The notes: generated from the sequence alone by a model not told the origin. Counted from the stretch's first letter, positions 7,477 to 16,990 are shown. The stretch is DNA of 64,000 bases from Nonomuraea sediminis (GCF_018531495.1 NZ_JAHDTI010000004.1:930001-994000), one strand, 5' to 3'. Made by a program: numbers and translations.

Positions 7477-8958
7477 TTACCTCTTTCGTCGACCATGCAA
7501 GAACGTGACGAGTCTGATCAGCCGGTCAAGCTCTTCCTGGCCGCGGGAGAACGAGGTCAGGTTCATGCCGGGCAGGGCGAAGCGCTGCCGGGATACGGCC
7601 TTCGGCCTGGCGAATTCGCGCAGCCCGTCTGCGCCGTGGATGCGCCCGAACCCCGAGTCGCCCACCCCGCCGAACGGCAGCGCGGGAACCCCGGCGAAGG
7701 AGATGACCGAGTTGATCGCCGTCATTCCGGTCCGCATCGCCCTGGCCAGCTCCATGGCCCGCCGGGCGTTGCGCGAGAAGATCGTGCCCGCCAGCCCGTA
7801 GGCCGAGGCGTTGGCCAGATTCAGCGCCTCCTGGGCGTCCCTGGTCCGCCTGACCGTGATCGTCGGGCCGAACGTCTCCTCCCGTACGGCAGGCGAGTCC
7901 TCGGGCACGTCCTCCACCACGACAGGATCGACATACGGCGCGCGGACCGACTCCGGCCCACCGGTCACGATTTTTCCGGTCTTGGTGGCGTCGTCGATGT
8001 GGCGCCGGATGATGTCCAGCTGCCCCGGCATGGTGATCGGGCCGTAGTGCTCCCCGGCCTTGACCCTGGCCACCCGCTCGGTCAGCTCCCGCATGAACGG
8101 CTCGTAGACCGCGTCGACCACGTAGACCCGCTCGACGCCCACGCACGTCTGGCCCGCGTTCGACATCGCGCCCCACAGGCACGCCTCCGCCGCGGCCGGC
8201 AGGTCGGCGTCGGAGTCCACGATGAAGGCGTCCTTGCCGCCGCACTCGGCCACGATCGGGGTCAGGTTCTCCGCGCAGGCGGCCATGACCCGCTTGGCCG
8301 TCGCGGTCGACCCGGTGAAGGCGATCTTCTTGACCCGCGGGTCCTTGGCCAGGAACGCGCCGGTCTCCCCGAGGCCCGTCACGGTCTGGAACACCGGCTG
8401 CTCGGGCACGGACTCGGCGAACAGCTCGGCCAGCCGTACGCCCACCCCTGGGGTGAGCTCGCTCGGCTTGAAGACTACCGCGTTGCCCGCGGCCAGGGCG
8501 TAGGCGATCGAGCCCATCGGGGTGAAGACCGGGTAGTTCCACGGGCCGATCACGCCCACCACGCCCAGCGGCAGGTACTCCAGCGTGGCCGACAGGTTCA
8601 TGCCGATCATGCCGGTCGCGACGCGGCGGCGGCCGAGGACCTTCTGCGCGTGCTTGGCCGCCCAGTCGAGGTGCGTGATGGCCAGCACGATCTCCAGCGT
8701 GGCGTCGCCGACCGGTTTGCCGGTCTCCTCGTGGACGAGCCGCGCCAGCTCCCTGAGGTCGCGCGTGATGACGGCCTTGTAGTCGAGCAGGCGGCGCCTG
8801 CGCTCGGCGGGGCCGATCCCGGCCCACCAGGCCGCAGCCTCCTCCGCCCTGCCGACCGCCTCGTGCACGGCCTCGGCGCTCTGCTGGGGATGGCTGCCGA
8901 CGACCTGACCGGTCGCCGGATTCAGGGAGTCGAACGTCAGCGTCGTCATGGCCGCCAC
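7477..8958 (-). CDS. NAD(P)-dependent aldehyde dehydrogenase family protein
   Basis: 493-aa aldehyde dehydrogenase oxidising an aldehyde to the acid, cytosolic. Family marks: PWNYP near residue 139, KPSE at 164, FTGST at 214, the general-base Glu238 in AECGGKD (usual ELGGK changed to ECGGK), catalytic Cys272 in NAGQTCVGVERV, and EETFGP. The C-terminus resembles succinate-semialdehyde dehydrogenase-like or long-chain aldehyde dehydrogenases; the substrate is uncertain. The GTG start at 8958 has ACGGAG five bases upstream. It lies 14 bp after the GNAT gene. With the carotenoid oxygenase upstream, oxidation of an apocarotenal or aromatic aldehyde cleavage product is a reasonable inference. Confidence 0.92.
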   Translation of the reverse strand: MAAMTTLTFDSLNPATGQVVGSHPQQSAEAVHEAVGRAEEAAAWWAGIGPAERRRRLLDYKAVITRDLRELARLVHEETGKPVGDATLEIVLAITHLDWAAKHAQKVLGRRRVATGMIGMNLSATLEYLPLGVVGVIGPWNYPVFTPMGSIAYALAAGNAVVFKPSELTPGVGVRLAELFAESVPEQPVFQTVTGLGETGAFLAKDPRVKKIAFTGSTATAKRVMAACAENLTPIVAECGGKDAFIVDSDADLPAAAEACLWGAMSNAGQTCVGVERVYVVDAVYEPFMRELTERVARVKAGEHYGPITMPGQLDIIRRHIDDATKTGKIVTGGPESVRAPYVDPVVVEDVPEDSPAVREETFGPTITVRRTRDAQEALNLANASAYGLAGTIFSRNARRAMELARAMRTGMTAINSVISFAGVPALPFGGVGDSGFGRIHGADGLREFARPKAVSRQRFALPGMNLTSFSRGQEELDRLIRLVTFLHGRRKR

Positions 8959-8967
8959 GATAACTCC

Positions 8968-8983
8968 GTAAGCTATCGCTTAC
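8968..8983. promoter_or_regulatory. Palindrome at the GNAT/aldehyde dehydrogenase junction
   Basis: GTAAGC-TATC-GCTTAC is a 16-bp inverted repeat with perfect 6-bp arms. It spans the stop codon of the acetyltransferase gene and lies 10 nt upstream of the aldehyde dehydrogenase GTG. Arm length and spacing suit a TetR-type dimer. Binding is inferred only. Confidence 0.4.
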
Positions 8984-9538
8984 TAGGTCTCCACATGCCC
9001 CACATCGGTGGCCCGTCGGGCAGGTCGACGCGCTCGGTGACGGTGAAGCCGTAGTGCTCGTAGATCGGGACGTTCGACTCCTTGCTGCTCTCCAGGTAGG
9101 CGGCCAGCCCTTCGGCGTCGACGCGGGCCAGACCCGCCCGCATCAGCTCGCCGCCCACGCCGGATCCCTGGGCCTCGGGCACCACGCCGATCTGGGCCAG
9201 GTACCAGTGCGGCTCCTTCGGGCGGTGGGCGGCCAGGGCCTCCTCCAGCAGCATGCCGTGGCTCACCCGGTCGCCCATGGCCTCGACGAAACCGGGGATG
9301 GCGCCCTCCATGTCACCTTCATGGCCCGGCGGGTCCCACAGCGCGGCCCCTGCCATCACGTCGTCGCGGTAGGCCAGGTCGGCCAGCGCGTGCTGGTAGC
9401 GGGCCAGCGTGGCGAACATCAGCGCAGAACCCTTGCCCCCGGGCAGCATCCACAGGATCACCGGGTCGTCGTGGAAGGCCCTGGCCAGCACCTCGCCGAG
9501 CTCGACGGTGTCCTGGTCCTTGTCCGCCGATCGGATCA

Positions 9539-9539
<1 letters not shown>
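8973..9539 (-). CDS. GNAT family N-acetyltransferase
   Basis: 188-aa GNAT acetyltransferase, transferring acetyl from acetyl-CoA to an unknown amine. The acetyl-CoA binding segment is visible as YLAQIGVVPEAQGSGVGGELMRAGL (the V-x-x-x-x-Q/R-G-x-G/A loop), followed by AYLESSKESNVPIYEHYGFTV, typical of GNATs resembling small-molecule acetyltransferases. Its ATG shares one base with the stop of the upstream carotenoid oxygenase (TGATG), so the two are translationally coupled. Confidence 0.9.
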
Positions 9540-10828
<1,289 letters not shown>

Positions 10829-10837
10829 CGCAATACT

Positions 10838-10890
10838 CCAATCTTGATAGGTCAAACGTAGAAGCTCCACATACGACCTGTCAATATTGG
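10838..10890 (-). promoter_or_regulatory. Promoter flanked by an inverted repeat
   Basis: Arms CCAATCTTGATAGGTC (10838-10853) and GACCTGTCAATATTGG (10875-10890) are inverted copies matching at 14 of 16 positions, 21 bp apart. Read on the minus strand, the outer arm contains a perfect -35 box TTGACA, followed 18 nt later by TACGTT as a possible -10. The carotenoid oxygenase start lies just beyond the inner arm. A dimeric repressor bound to both arms would bracket the promoter. The TetR protein at the end of the operon is the obvious candidate; this is inference. Confidence 0.6.
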
Positions 10891-10980
10891 AATGACGGGC
10901 AATGGCGCCGCCTGGGCAGGGTTTTCATGCGACCCGACCCAGGCCGGTTCCGTGCGCCGTGGCGGTGGGTCAGCGGCCCC

Positions 10981-11053
10981 GACTCGCCGCAAGCGCCGGT
11001 CGCGGGTCCTCAGCCGGAGTGCGGCGGGCGGTCGGTGGGGTGGCTTGCCGTAC
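10981..11053 (-). repeat. Dispersed GTACGGC element, copy A (3' of nucS)
   Basis: Read on the minus strand, the element starts GTACGGCAAGCCACCCCACC three bases after the nucS stop, passes through CTCCGGCTGAGGACCCGCG and ends GGCGAGTC. The same order of blocks recurs at 13849, 16238, 16841 and 22236. Its first ~35 bases can fold back on themselves (GTACGGC with GCCGCAC, imperfect). Confidence 0.75.
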
Positions 11054-11056
11054 CTC

Positions 11057-11719
11057 TCAGAAGAGGGTTGGGTTCTCCGGCTCGATGCCGCGCAAGGCGG
11101 CGTAGTCGAGGGTGACGCAGTCGATGCCGCGGTCGGTGGCCAGGACGCGGGCCTGGGGCTTGATCTCCTGGGCGGCGAAGACGCCGCGGACGGGGGAGAG
11201 CAGCGGGTCGCGGTTGAGCAGCTCGAGGTAGCGCGTGAGCTGCTCGACGCCGTCGATCTCGCCGCGGCGCTTGATCTCGACGGCGACCGTGGCGCCCGTG
11301 GCGTCGCGGCAGAGGATGTCGACGGGGCCGATCGCCGTCATGTACTCGCGGCGGATCAGCGAGTAGCCCTCGCCGAGCGTGGTGATGTGCTCGGCCAGCA
11401 GCTCCTGCAGGTGGGCCTCGACGCCGTCCTTGATCAGGCCCGGGTCGACGCCGAGCTCGTGCGAGGAGTCGTGCAGGATCTCGTCCATGGTCAGGACGAG
11501 CTTCTCGCCCGTCTTGCCGTGCGTGACGGTCCAGGTCCCGCCGTCCTCCTTGAGCTTGCACGGCGGGTTCATCCAGTTCAGCGGCTTGAAGGCGCGGTCG
11601 TCGGCGTGAATGCTCACGCTTCCGTCTGCCTTGATGAGCACGAGCCTGGGCGCCATCGGCAGGTGTGCCGTGAGCCGTCCGATGTAATCCACGCTGCATC
11701 GCGCGATGACCAGCCGCAT
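11057..11719 (-). CDS. nucS: Endonuclease NucS
   Basis: 220-aa mismatch-specific endonuclease of the non-canonical actinobacterial/archaeal mismatch repair route, which cuts both strands at certain mismatches where MutS/MutL are absent. The N-terminal dimerisation domain begins MRLVIARCSVDYIGRLTAHLP. The RecB-like nuclease core supplies Asp134 in GPVDILCRD, and Glu148 and Lys150 in VAVEIKRRGEIDGVEQL. The C-terminus PENPTLF is a likely sliding-clamp binding tail. The start at 11719 is set by homology; the divergent hydroxyacyl-CoA dehydrogenase begins 36 bp away. It is followed within 3 bp by dispersed element copy A. Confidence 0.96.
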   Translation of the reverse strand: MRLVIARCSVDYIGRLTAHLPMAPRLVLIKADGSVSIHADDRAFKPLNWMNPPCKLKEDGGTWTVTHGKTGEKLVLTMDEILHDSSHELGVDPGLIKDGVEAHLQELLAEHITTLGEGYSLIRREYMTAIGPVDILCRDATGATVAVEIKRRGEIDGVEQLTRYLELLNRDPLLSPVRGVFAAQEIKPQARVLATDRGIDCVTLDYAALRGIEPENPTLF

Positions 11720-11755
11720 GACCGTCAACCCTAGCGGCTCTGGAAAACTGGACGC

Positions 11756-13198
11756 ATGGCGTTCGACAGGGTGGGAGTTGTCGGTCTCGGCACGATGGGG
11801 GCCGGGATCGCGGAGGTGTTCGCGCGGGCAGGGATCCGGGTGATCGGGGTCGAGGCGGACGCCGAGGCTCTGGCCAGGGGGCGTGGGCACCTGGAGAGGT
11901 CCACCGGGCGGGCGGTCGACAGGGGCAAACTGACCGCCGTCGAGCGCGAGGAGATCCTCGGGCGCGTCACGCTCACCACCTCGCGGGGCGACCTGCGCGA
12001 GGCCGATCTCGTGGTCGAGGCGATTCCCGAGGTGCTGGAGTACAAGCTCGCGCTGTTCGGGGAGCTCGACCGGATCTGCAAGCCGTCGGCCGTGCTGGCC
12101 ACCAACACCTCCTCGCTGCCGGTGACCGCGCTGGCCGCTGCCACGGGACGGGCGTCGCAGGTCGTCGGCCTGCACTTCTTCAATCCGGCTCCGGTGATGC
12201 GGCTGGTCGAGGTCGTGGGGACGGTGGTGACGGCACCCACGGTCCTGTCCGACATTGGGGATTTGTCAGCAAATTTGGGTAAGCGGGCGATCGTGGTCGG
12301 GGATCGGGCCGGGTTCGTCGTGAACCGGCTGCTGCTGCCCTACCTGAACCACGCCGCCCAACTGCTCGAGCTGGGAGTGGCCGACCGTGACGGCGTCGAT
12401 GCGGCCGTCAAGCTCGGCGCGGGGCTGCCGATGGGGCCGTTCACGCTGCTCGACCTGATCGGGCTCGACACCGCCTACGAGATCATGGGCGCGCTCTTCG
12501 ACGAGACGCGCTCGCTGCGGCACGCACCCTCGCCGCTGCTGCGGGAGCTGGTCGGCGCCGGGCTGCTCGGGCGCAAGAGCGGGCGCGGCTTCTACGCGCC
12601 CGCCGAGGAGCCCGCGAAGCCTGGCGACAAGTCGGACGTCGCGACCTTCGCCGTGCAGGGCTCTCCCTCGCTGGCGGTACGGCTGGCCGAGGCGGGTTTC
12701 AAGGAGTCCGACGACCCGGACGTCGTTCTGCACGTGGGGGATCGGCCGGTCGTGGAGCATGCCGTACGGCTGGCGCGGCCCGAGCGGCTGGTGGGGGTGC
12801 ACCTGGCGGAGCCCGTGGTGGAGCTCGCGTCGACCGTGCTGACCTCCGCCGAGGCGGCGCTGGCGGCCCGGGATCTGATGACCGTGATCGGGCTGACGCC
12901 GGTGGCCTGCAAGGACCGGGCGGGGTTCGTGCTCGACGCCCTGATTTTTCCGTACTTGAACGACGCCGTCCGGATGTACGAGTCCGGGTACGCCTCGATC
13001 GACGACATCGACACCGCCATGCGGCTGGGCTGCGGATACCCGCACGGCCCCTTCGAGACGCTGGAGTCGCTGGGCCTGGCCCGGGTGCGCGACGGCCTGC
13101 GCGCCCTCTACGCCGAGTACCGTGAGCCGGCCTTCGCACCCGCGCCGCTGCTCGACCAGCTCGTCACCGCCGGGCTCACCACCTTCCCGCGCCCATGA
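11756..13198 (+). CDS. 3-hydroxyacyl-CoA dehydrogenase (double C-terminal domain)
   Basis: 480-aa NAD-dependent 3-hydroxyacyl/3-hydroxybutyryl-CoA dehydrogenase. The Rossmann domain has VGLGTMGAGIAEVFARAG near the N-terminus and the catalytic region NTSSLPVTALA and VGLHFFNPAPVMRLVEVV. A first C-terminal helical domain (RAGFVVNRLLLPYLNHAAQLLE) is followed by a second copy (RAGFVLDALIFPYLNDAVRMYE), making it longer than the usual ~285-aa single-domain form. It interconverts acetoacetyl-CoA and 3-hydroxybutyryl-CoA type substrates, matching the thiolase at 21 kb. Its last four bases (ATGA) overlap the start of the next gene. Confidence 0.95.
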   Translation: MAFDRVGVVGLGTMGAGIAEVFARAGIRVIGVEADAEALARGRGHLERSTGRAVDRGKLTAVEREEILGRVTLTTSRGDLREADLVVEAIPEVLEYKLALFGELDRICKPSAVLATNTSSLPVTALAAATGRASQVVGLHFFNPAPVMRLVEVVGTVVTAPTVLSDIGDLSANLGKRAIVVGDRAGFVVNRLLLPYLNHAAQLLELGVADRDGVDAAVKLGAGLPMGPFTLLDLIGLDTAYEIMGALFDETRSLRHAPSPLLRELVGAGLLGRKSGRGFYAPAEEPAKPGDKSDVATFAVQGSPSLAVRLAEAGFKESDDPDVVLHVGDRPVVEHAVRLARPERLVGVHLAEPVVELASTVLTSAEAALAARDLMTVIGLTPVACKDRAGFVLDALIFPYLNDAVRMYESGYASIDDIDTAMRLGCGYPHGPFETLESLGLARVRDGLRALYAEYREPAFAPAPLLDQLVTAGLTTFPRP

Positions 13199-13479
13199 GC
13201 CCGCGCCGCGCCCGCCGCAAGGAATCCCCCGCGCCGCCGCTGTCCGCCCGGGGTGTCGACCGGGTCGAGGAATGGCCGGACGGCGAGTGGAAGGTCAGAA
13301 TGCTCAGAGGCTCGGGCAAGGCATACCGCTGCCCCGGCTGCGACCAGGAGATCCCCGCCGGTCAGCCCCACCTGGTCAGCTGGCCCAACTGGCCGGGCGG
13401 CGACGACGAACGCCGCCACTGGCACACGACCTGCTGGCGCAAACGCCTCGACCGCGGCCCCGGCCGCTCCCGCTACTGA
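13195..13479 (+). CDS. Small conserved actinobacterial protein with CPGC...HTTCW zinc-like motif
   Basis: 94-aa basic protein, coupled by ATGA overlap to the dehydrogenase gene. It contains YRCPGCDQEIPAGQPH and HWHTTCWRKR, giving Cys-x2-Cys plus a distant His/Cys, a plausible single zinc site. Similar small proteins are common in actinobacteria, sometimes labelled ATP/GTP-binding, but no P-loop is present here. Function unknown. Confidence 0.75.
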   Translation: MSPRRARRKESPAPPLSARGVDRVEEWPDGEWKVRMLRGSGKAYRCPGCDQEIPAGQPHLVSWPNWPGGDDERRHWHTTCWRKRLDRGPGRSRY

Positions 13480-13510
13480 CCTCCGGCGCTCGCCGGGCGC
13501 CCAATCGCTC

Positions 13511-13654
13511 CCCGCGCTTCAGGCTTCCGTGCTTCAGGCCCTCGCGCTTCGGGACCCTTGGGCTTCGGAAGCTTCGCGTTTCGCAACCCTGCGCCTCGGG
13601 ATCGCTCGCGCTTCAGGACCCCGGTGCATTGGGATCTCCGCGTCTTGGTCCGCG
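13511..13654 (+). repeat. 16-bp degenerate tandem repeat, nine units
   Basis: Nine consecutive 16-base units in exact register, with no insertions. A typical unit is CGCGCTTCGGGACCCT at 13543-13558; others include CCGTGCTTCAGGCCCT (13527-13542) and CGCGCTTCAGGACCCC (13607-13622). The GCTTC(A/G)GG core is best kept. It starts 31 bp after the stop of the small zinc-motif gene. Confidence 0.85.
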
Positions 13655-13775
13655 GGTTCGTCCCGCGCCGGGGTCGGCGAGGAGGGGGCGGTGGTTGTCC
13701 GGCGCCTTGTACGGCGGGCCAGGGGGACCGTGGTGCCCGCGTCACGAAGCGTCGTGACGGCGAGCAAGCGTCCCC

Positions 13776-13849
13776 GACTCGCCGGAAGCGCCGCTCGCGG
13801 GCCCTCAGCCGGAGTACGGCGGGCGGCCGGTTGCGGCGGCTTGCCGTAC
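13776..13849 (-). repeat. Dispersed GTACGGC element, copy B
   Basis: On the minus strand it reads GTACGGCAAGCCGCCGCAAC, then CTCCGGCTGAGGGCCCGCG, then GGCGAGTC. Unlike copies A, E, F and G it does not follow a gene on its own strand: the neighbours on both sides are plus-strand genes. A plus-oriented partial copy at 13709 faces it. Confidence 0.7.
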
Positions 13850-13976
13850 AAGATCAGCCTCAGAACAACGCCCTCGGAACAGGGCCGGAGCCGTGGGGAG
13901 ACCCTTGCCGACTGCGCACACCGGCGCGGCCACTACCGTAGGGTCTCGGACCGCGGCCATAAGCGAAGGGACGAAC

Positions 13977-14681
13977 GTGGAGATTCGCGCGGCGACCGTG
14001 CTGCCCGCCCGGCGTGAGCCCATCGAACTGCACACGGGCGACGGCCTGACGCTGGTCGGCGAGCTGGCCCAGCCGCTGGACAAACCGCCGGTGGCCACAC
14101 TCGTCACGCTCCACCCGTTGCCCACGCACGGCGGCTTCATGGACAGCCACATCTTCAAGAAGGCCGCCAACCGCCTGCCCGCTCTCGCCGACCTGGCGGT
14201 GCTCCGCTTCAACACCCGCGGCACGTCCTCGGAGCGTGGCACCTCCCAGGGCACCTTCGACGGTGGGGAGGGGGAGCGCTTCGACGTGCTGGCGGCACTG
14301 GAGTACGCCGAATTCCACGACCTCCCCCACGTGTGGGTGGTCGGCTGGTCCTTCGGCACGGAACTCGCCCTCAAGTGGGCCCACGACCCCCTCGTGGAAG
14401 GCGCCATCCTCCTGTCGCCGCCGCTCCACCGCGCCACGGACGCCGACCTGGACGCCTGGGCCGCCTTCGGACGCCCCCTGGTGGTCCTGGTCCCGGAGTT
14501 CGACGACTACCTCCGCCCGGACGAGGCCCGCCGCCGCTTCGCCAGAGTCCCCCAGGCAGAGGTCATCGGGGTGGACGGCGCCAAACACCTCTGGGTAGGC
14601 GAACCCTACGTCCGCACAGCCCTCAACCAAATAGTCCGCCACGTAAACCCCACCGCCCACCCCCTCCCCACCGAGCTCTAA
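13977..14681 (+). CDS. Alpha/beta hydrolase
   Basis: 234-aa alpha/beta hydrolase of the small esterase-like group (COG2945 type). The oxyanion region HPLPTHGGFMDSH is present, the nucleophile elbow is GWSFGTE (Ser in G-x-S-x-G), an acidic residue follows in VPEFDDYLRP, and the catalytic His lies in DGAKHLWVG. The GTG at 13977 has GAAGGGA five bases upstream; an earlier in-frame ATG at 13893 lacks a binding site and adds unconserved sequence. The substrate is unknown. Confidence 0.85.
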   Translation: MEIRAATVLPARREPIELHTGDGLTLVGELAQPLDKPPVATLVTLHPLPTHGGFMDSHIFKKAANRLPALADLAVLRFNTRGTSSERGTSQGTFDGGEGERFDVLAALEYAEFHDLPHVWVVGWSFGTELALKWAHDPLVEGAILLSPPLHRATDADLDAWAAFGRPLVVLVPEFDDYLRPDEARRRFARVPQAEVIGVDGAKHLWVGEPYVRTALNQIVRHVNPTAHPLPTEL

Positions 14682-15266
14682 CCCGCACCCCCGAACCCCA
14701 GCACGCGGAACTGAGATGGCCGTGGCACGAAGCGGGGCCCGCACCCGCCGCCCAGTCGTGTGAGGCGTCCCGCATCCGCCGCTCAGTCGGGTGAGGTGTC
14801 CTGCACCCGCCGCCCAGTCGTGTGAGGCGTCCCGCACTTGCCGCCCCAGCGTAGGGACCCACCCCGCCCACGCCAGCTCAAGCGAAGCGAGGCGACGCAG
14901 GATGCCCACGCCGCCCCGTCGGGTGACCCACCAGGCGCCGGGTCGGTGGGGCGTGGGTCGGCGGCGATCGGCGCCCTCGTACGGCGACCCACCCGCACAA
15001 GCCCAAGCACCCGCACCCGGCGAGTCCCAATGCCCGGAAAGTCCTAGCGCCCGGCATGCGCTCGCGTCTCCCATCGGGGTGGCGCCTTGGGCGAGAGCCC
15101 GTCGGGCGCCAGGTCGGTGGTCGGTGCCCTCGTACGGGGGCTCGTCGCGCAGGCCCCAGTGTGCGGCAAGCGTTCGCGTGTGAACCCGCGTCTTGGAAGG
15201 GCGGTTCGTGGTGGTTGGATGGGGAGTGGGTTTGTAGAATCTTGTTCGGTCGGCTTAGGAGGCGGG
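14682..15266. other. 585-bp intergenic region holding repeats
   Basis: I see no convincing gene. It holds the 31-bp tandem array (14738-14851) and a module starting CAGGCGCCGGGTCGG (14932-14986) that recurs 31 kb away at 45833 and 45942. It also has a degenerate copy of the same module near 15108-15145, and the ribosome-binding site AGGAGG (15257-15262) of the SDR gene. Confidence 0.7.
14738..14851 (+). repeat. 31-bp tandem repeat, three units plus a partial fourth
   Basis: Units at 14738-14768, 14769-14799, 14800-14830 and a partial at 14831-14851 begin CCCGCACCCGCCGCCCAGTC and end GTGTGAGGCGT with few changes. There is no spacer between units, so it is not a CRISPR array. It lies 56 bp after the hydrolase stop. 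Confidence 0.88.
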
Positions 15267-16025
15267 ATGGGTGCGTTCGGGTTGGCGGGTAGGAAGGCCC
15301 TGGTGACCGGGGCGTCCAAGGGGATCGGGCGGGCGATCGCGCTCGCGTACGCCGAGGCGGGCGCCGACGTGGCGCTCGTGTCGCGGTCCGCCGAGGCGCT
15401 GTCCGAGGTGGCCAAGGAGGTCGAGGCGCTGGGACGGCAGGCCGTGGTGATCCCCGCAGACCTGACCGATCGCGAGGCCGCCGCCGCGTCCGTGCACGCC
15501 GCGATCGAGGGCCTGGGCCACGTGGACATCGTGGTCAACAACGCCGGAGGGTCGAACTTCCTGGTCGAGTTCAAGGACCTGCGCCTGTCCGGCTGGGACA
15601 AGCTGATGCGCCTCAACCTCGACTCCGCCATGACCGTCTGCCACACGATCGCCCCGCACCTGCTGGAGCGCCGCACCGGGTCGGTCATCAACGTCGCGTC
15701 CGTCGCCGCGCTGGGCGCGCCGTTCCTGGCACCGTACGCGGCCGCCAAGGCGGGCCTGGTGGCCCTGACCAAGACCCTGGCGGTCGAATGGGCCGCCGCC
15801 GGCGTACGCGTCAACGCCCTGTGCCCCGGCTGGACCGCCACCGACCTCAACAGGAACCTCTGGGAAGACGAGTCCGCCGGCGCCTCCACGGTCGCCGGCG
15901 TCCCGATGCGCCGCTGGGGCACGCCCGAGGAGATGGCCCACCCGGCCGTCTTCCTCGCCAGCGACGCCTCCGCCTACATGACCGGCCAGGTCCTCTTCAT
16001 CGACGGCGGCGCCACAGCGATCTAA
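15267..16025 (+). CDS. Short-chain dehydrogenase/reductase (SDR)
   Basis: 252-aa classical SDR oxidoreductase. Cofactor motif TGASKGIG is near residue 13, NNAGG near 95, the active-site Ser in INVASVAALG, and the Tyr-x-x-x-Lys pair in APYAAAKAG; CPGW and the C-terminal FIDGGA are typical. An Arg after the second strand (VSRSAEAL) suggests NADP preference. AGGAGG five bases upstream fixes the ATG at 15267. It resembles 3-oxoacyl-ACP/CoA reductases and gluconate-type SDRs; the substrate is unknown. It stands alone between repeat-rich gaps. Confidence 0.92.
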   Translation: MGAFGLAGRKALVTGASKGIGRAIALAYAEAGADVALVSRSAEALSEVAKEVEALGRQAVVIPADLTDREAAAASVHAAIEGLGHVDIVVNNAGGSNFLVEFKDLRLSGWDKLMRLNLDSAMTVCHTIAPHLLERRTGSVINVASVAALGAPFLAPYAAAKAGLVALTKTLAVEWAAAGVRVNALCPGWTATDLNRNLWEDESAGASTVAGVPMRRWGTPEEMAHPAVFLASDASAYMTGQVLFIDGGATAI

Positions 16026-16099
16026 CCGATCCACCTCTCCCCACCGCACGGCCCCTGCCCTCCGCTTCCGTACGGCAGGCCGCCACCGCCCGCGCGCTT

Positions 16100-16260
16100 G
16101 AGCATGCTCGGGCACATGCCGGGCTGGGTGTTGTACGGCATGCCGCTACCGTCTACAGGCTCGGCACATATCGGGCTCGGTGTTGTAGGGCATGCCGCTA
16201 TCGTCTACCGGCTCGGGCATGTGTCGGGCTCGATGTTGTACGGCATGCCGCCGCCACCCG
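16100..16260 (+). repeat. ~52-bp tandem repeat, three units
   Basis: TGTTGTACGGCATGCCGCTA-like blocks recur at 16129, 16181 and 16234 (spacing 52 and 53 bp). Each is preceded by a CGGGCTCG-type block and followed by CGTCTAC in the first two. The third unit runs straight into dispersed element copy C, sharing its GTACGGCATGCC start. Confidence 0.8.
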
Positions 16261-16312
16261 CCGCCCGCCGCACTCCGGCTGAGGACCCGCGCCCGGCGCT
16301 CCCGGCGAGTCG
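16238..16312 (+). repeat. Dispersed GTACGGC element, copy C
   Basis: Begins GTACGGCATGCCGCC, contains CACTCCGGCTGAGGACCCG and ends GGCGAGTCG. It faces copy D (16768-16841) as an inverted pair 604 bp end to end. Confidence 0.75.
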
Positions 16313-16465
16313 ATGCCGCTACCTCGCCGCCACGCCACTACGTAACCCATCCACCGCGGTCCCTTGCCACTGCCCGCCACGCCACCACGCAACCCATCCA
16401 CCACGGCCCCCCTTGCTCCCGCCCACCGGGGTTCTTCCGACCCCGGGCACCACGGTCCCTGAACC

Positions 16466-16640
16466 GCCGTACGAAGCGCCGGTCGTCCGCCGTACGCCTT
16501 CTCGCCGACCCCGGCGCGTGGTGGCCGGGCGTCGTGGGGTGGGTTGCTGGGCTTCGCCGTACGGGGGGCGCCGGTCGACCGCCATACGCCTTCTCACTGA
16601 CCCCGGCGCGTGGTGGCCGGGCGCCGGGGCGTGGAGGTCG
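16466..16640 (+). repeat. ~91-bp direct repeat, two units
   Basis: GCCGTACG, CGCCGGTCG and TACGCCTTCTC, followed by GACCCCGGCGCGTGGTGGCC, occur in the same order starting at about 16466 and 16557. Most of the 44-bp inner block is identical between the two. Confidence 0.7.
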
Positions 16641-16767
16641 GGTGCCGGGGTTTTGTCAGGCGCCGGGTCGGCGGGGTGGTGGGCGGGAGGAGGCGGCGCC
16701 ATGTGCGGTGGGTGGCCGGGGCCGGGGGGCCACGGTTGCGGGTGGCGTTGCGGCGGGGAGTGGCATC

Positions 16768-16841
16768 GACTCGCCGGGGGCGCCGGGCGCGGGTCCTCAG
16801 CCGGAGTGCGGTGGGCGGCCGTGGGCGGGGGCTTGCCGTAC
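16768..16841 (-). repeat. Dispersed GTACGGC element, copy D
   Basis: On the minus strand: GTACGGCAAGCCCCCGCC, then CACTCCGGCTGAGGACCCG, ending GGCGAGTCG. It is oriented against copy C. The gene downstream on the plus strand starts about 155 bp later. Confidence 0.75.
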
Positions 16842-16984
16842 ATGAGGAAGAGACCTGTCGAACGGGAGGAAGCTGCAGCCCTGAAGAGGAAGCGCCTGAG
16901 GAAGTGGTGCCGTATGAGCGCGGAGGAAAGAGGCGGCGCTGGTAACGAGAAGGGAGAGGCGCTTGTCAGAAGGAGTGAGGGGGC

Positions 16985-16990
16985 TAACGT
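16985..16990 (+). promoter_or_regulatory. TAACGT -10 box for a leaderless hydrolase mRNA
   Basis: TAACGT fits the actinobacterial TANNNT -10 consensus and ends 7 nt before the GTG at 16998, with no Shine-Dalgarno between. Transcription would then start at or next to the start codon. Confidence 0.5.

Larger units (their letters stand above)
13480..13976. other. 497-bp intergenic region holding repeats
   Basis: I see no gene here. It holds a 16-bp-period degenerate tandem array (13511-13654), then an inverted pair of dispersed elements: GTACGGCGGGCC begins at 13709 and the oppositely oriented copy B ends at 13849. The last ~120 bp carry the likely promoter and ribosome-binding site of the alpha/beta hydrolase. 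Confidence 0.7.

Noticed and set aside
14738..14851. CRISPR array
   Set aside because: Repeats are directly adjacent with no spacers, few units and no cas genes in the window.
16238..16841. Insertion sequence
   Set aside because: The inverted ends look transposon-like, but there is no transposase or open frame with transposase motifs between them.
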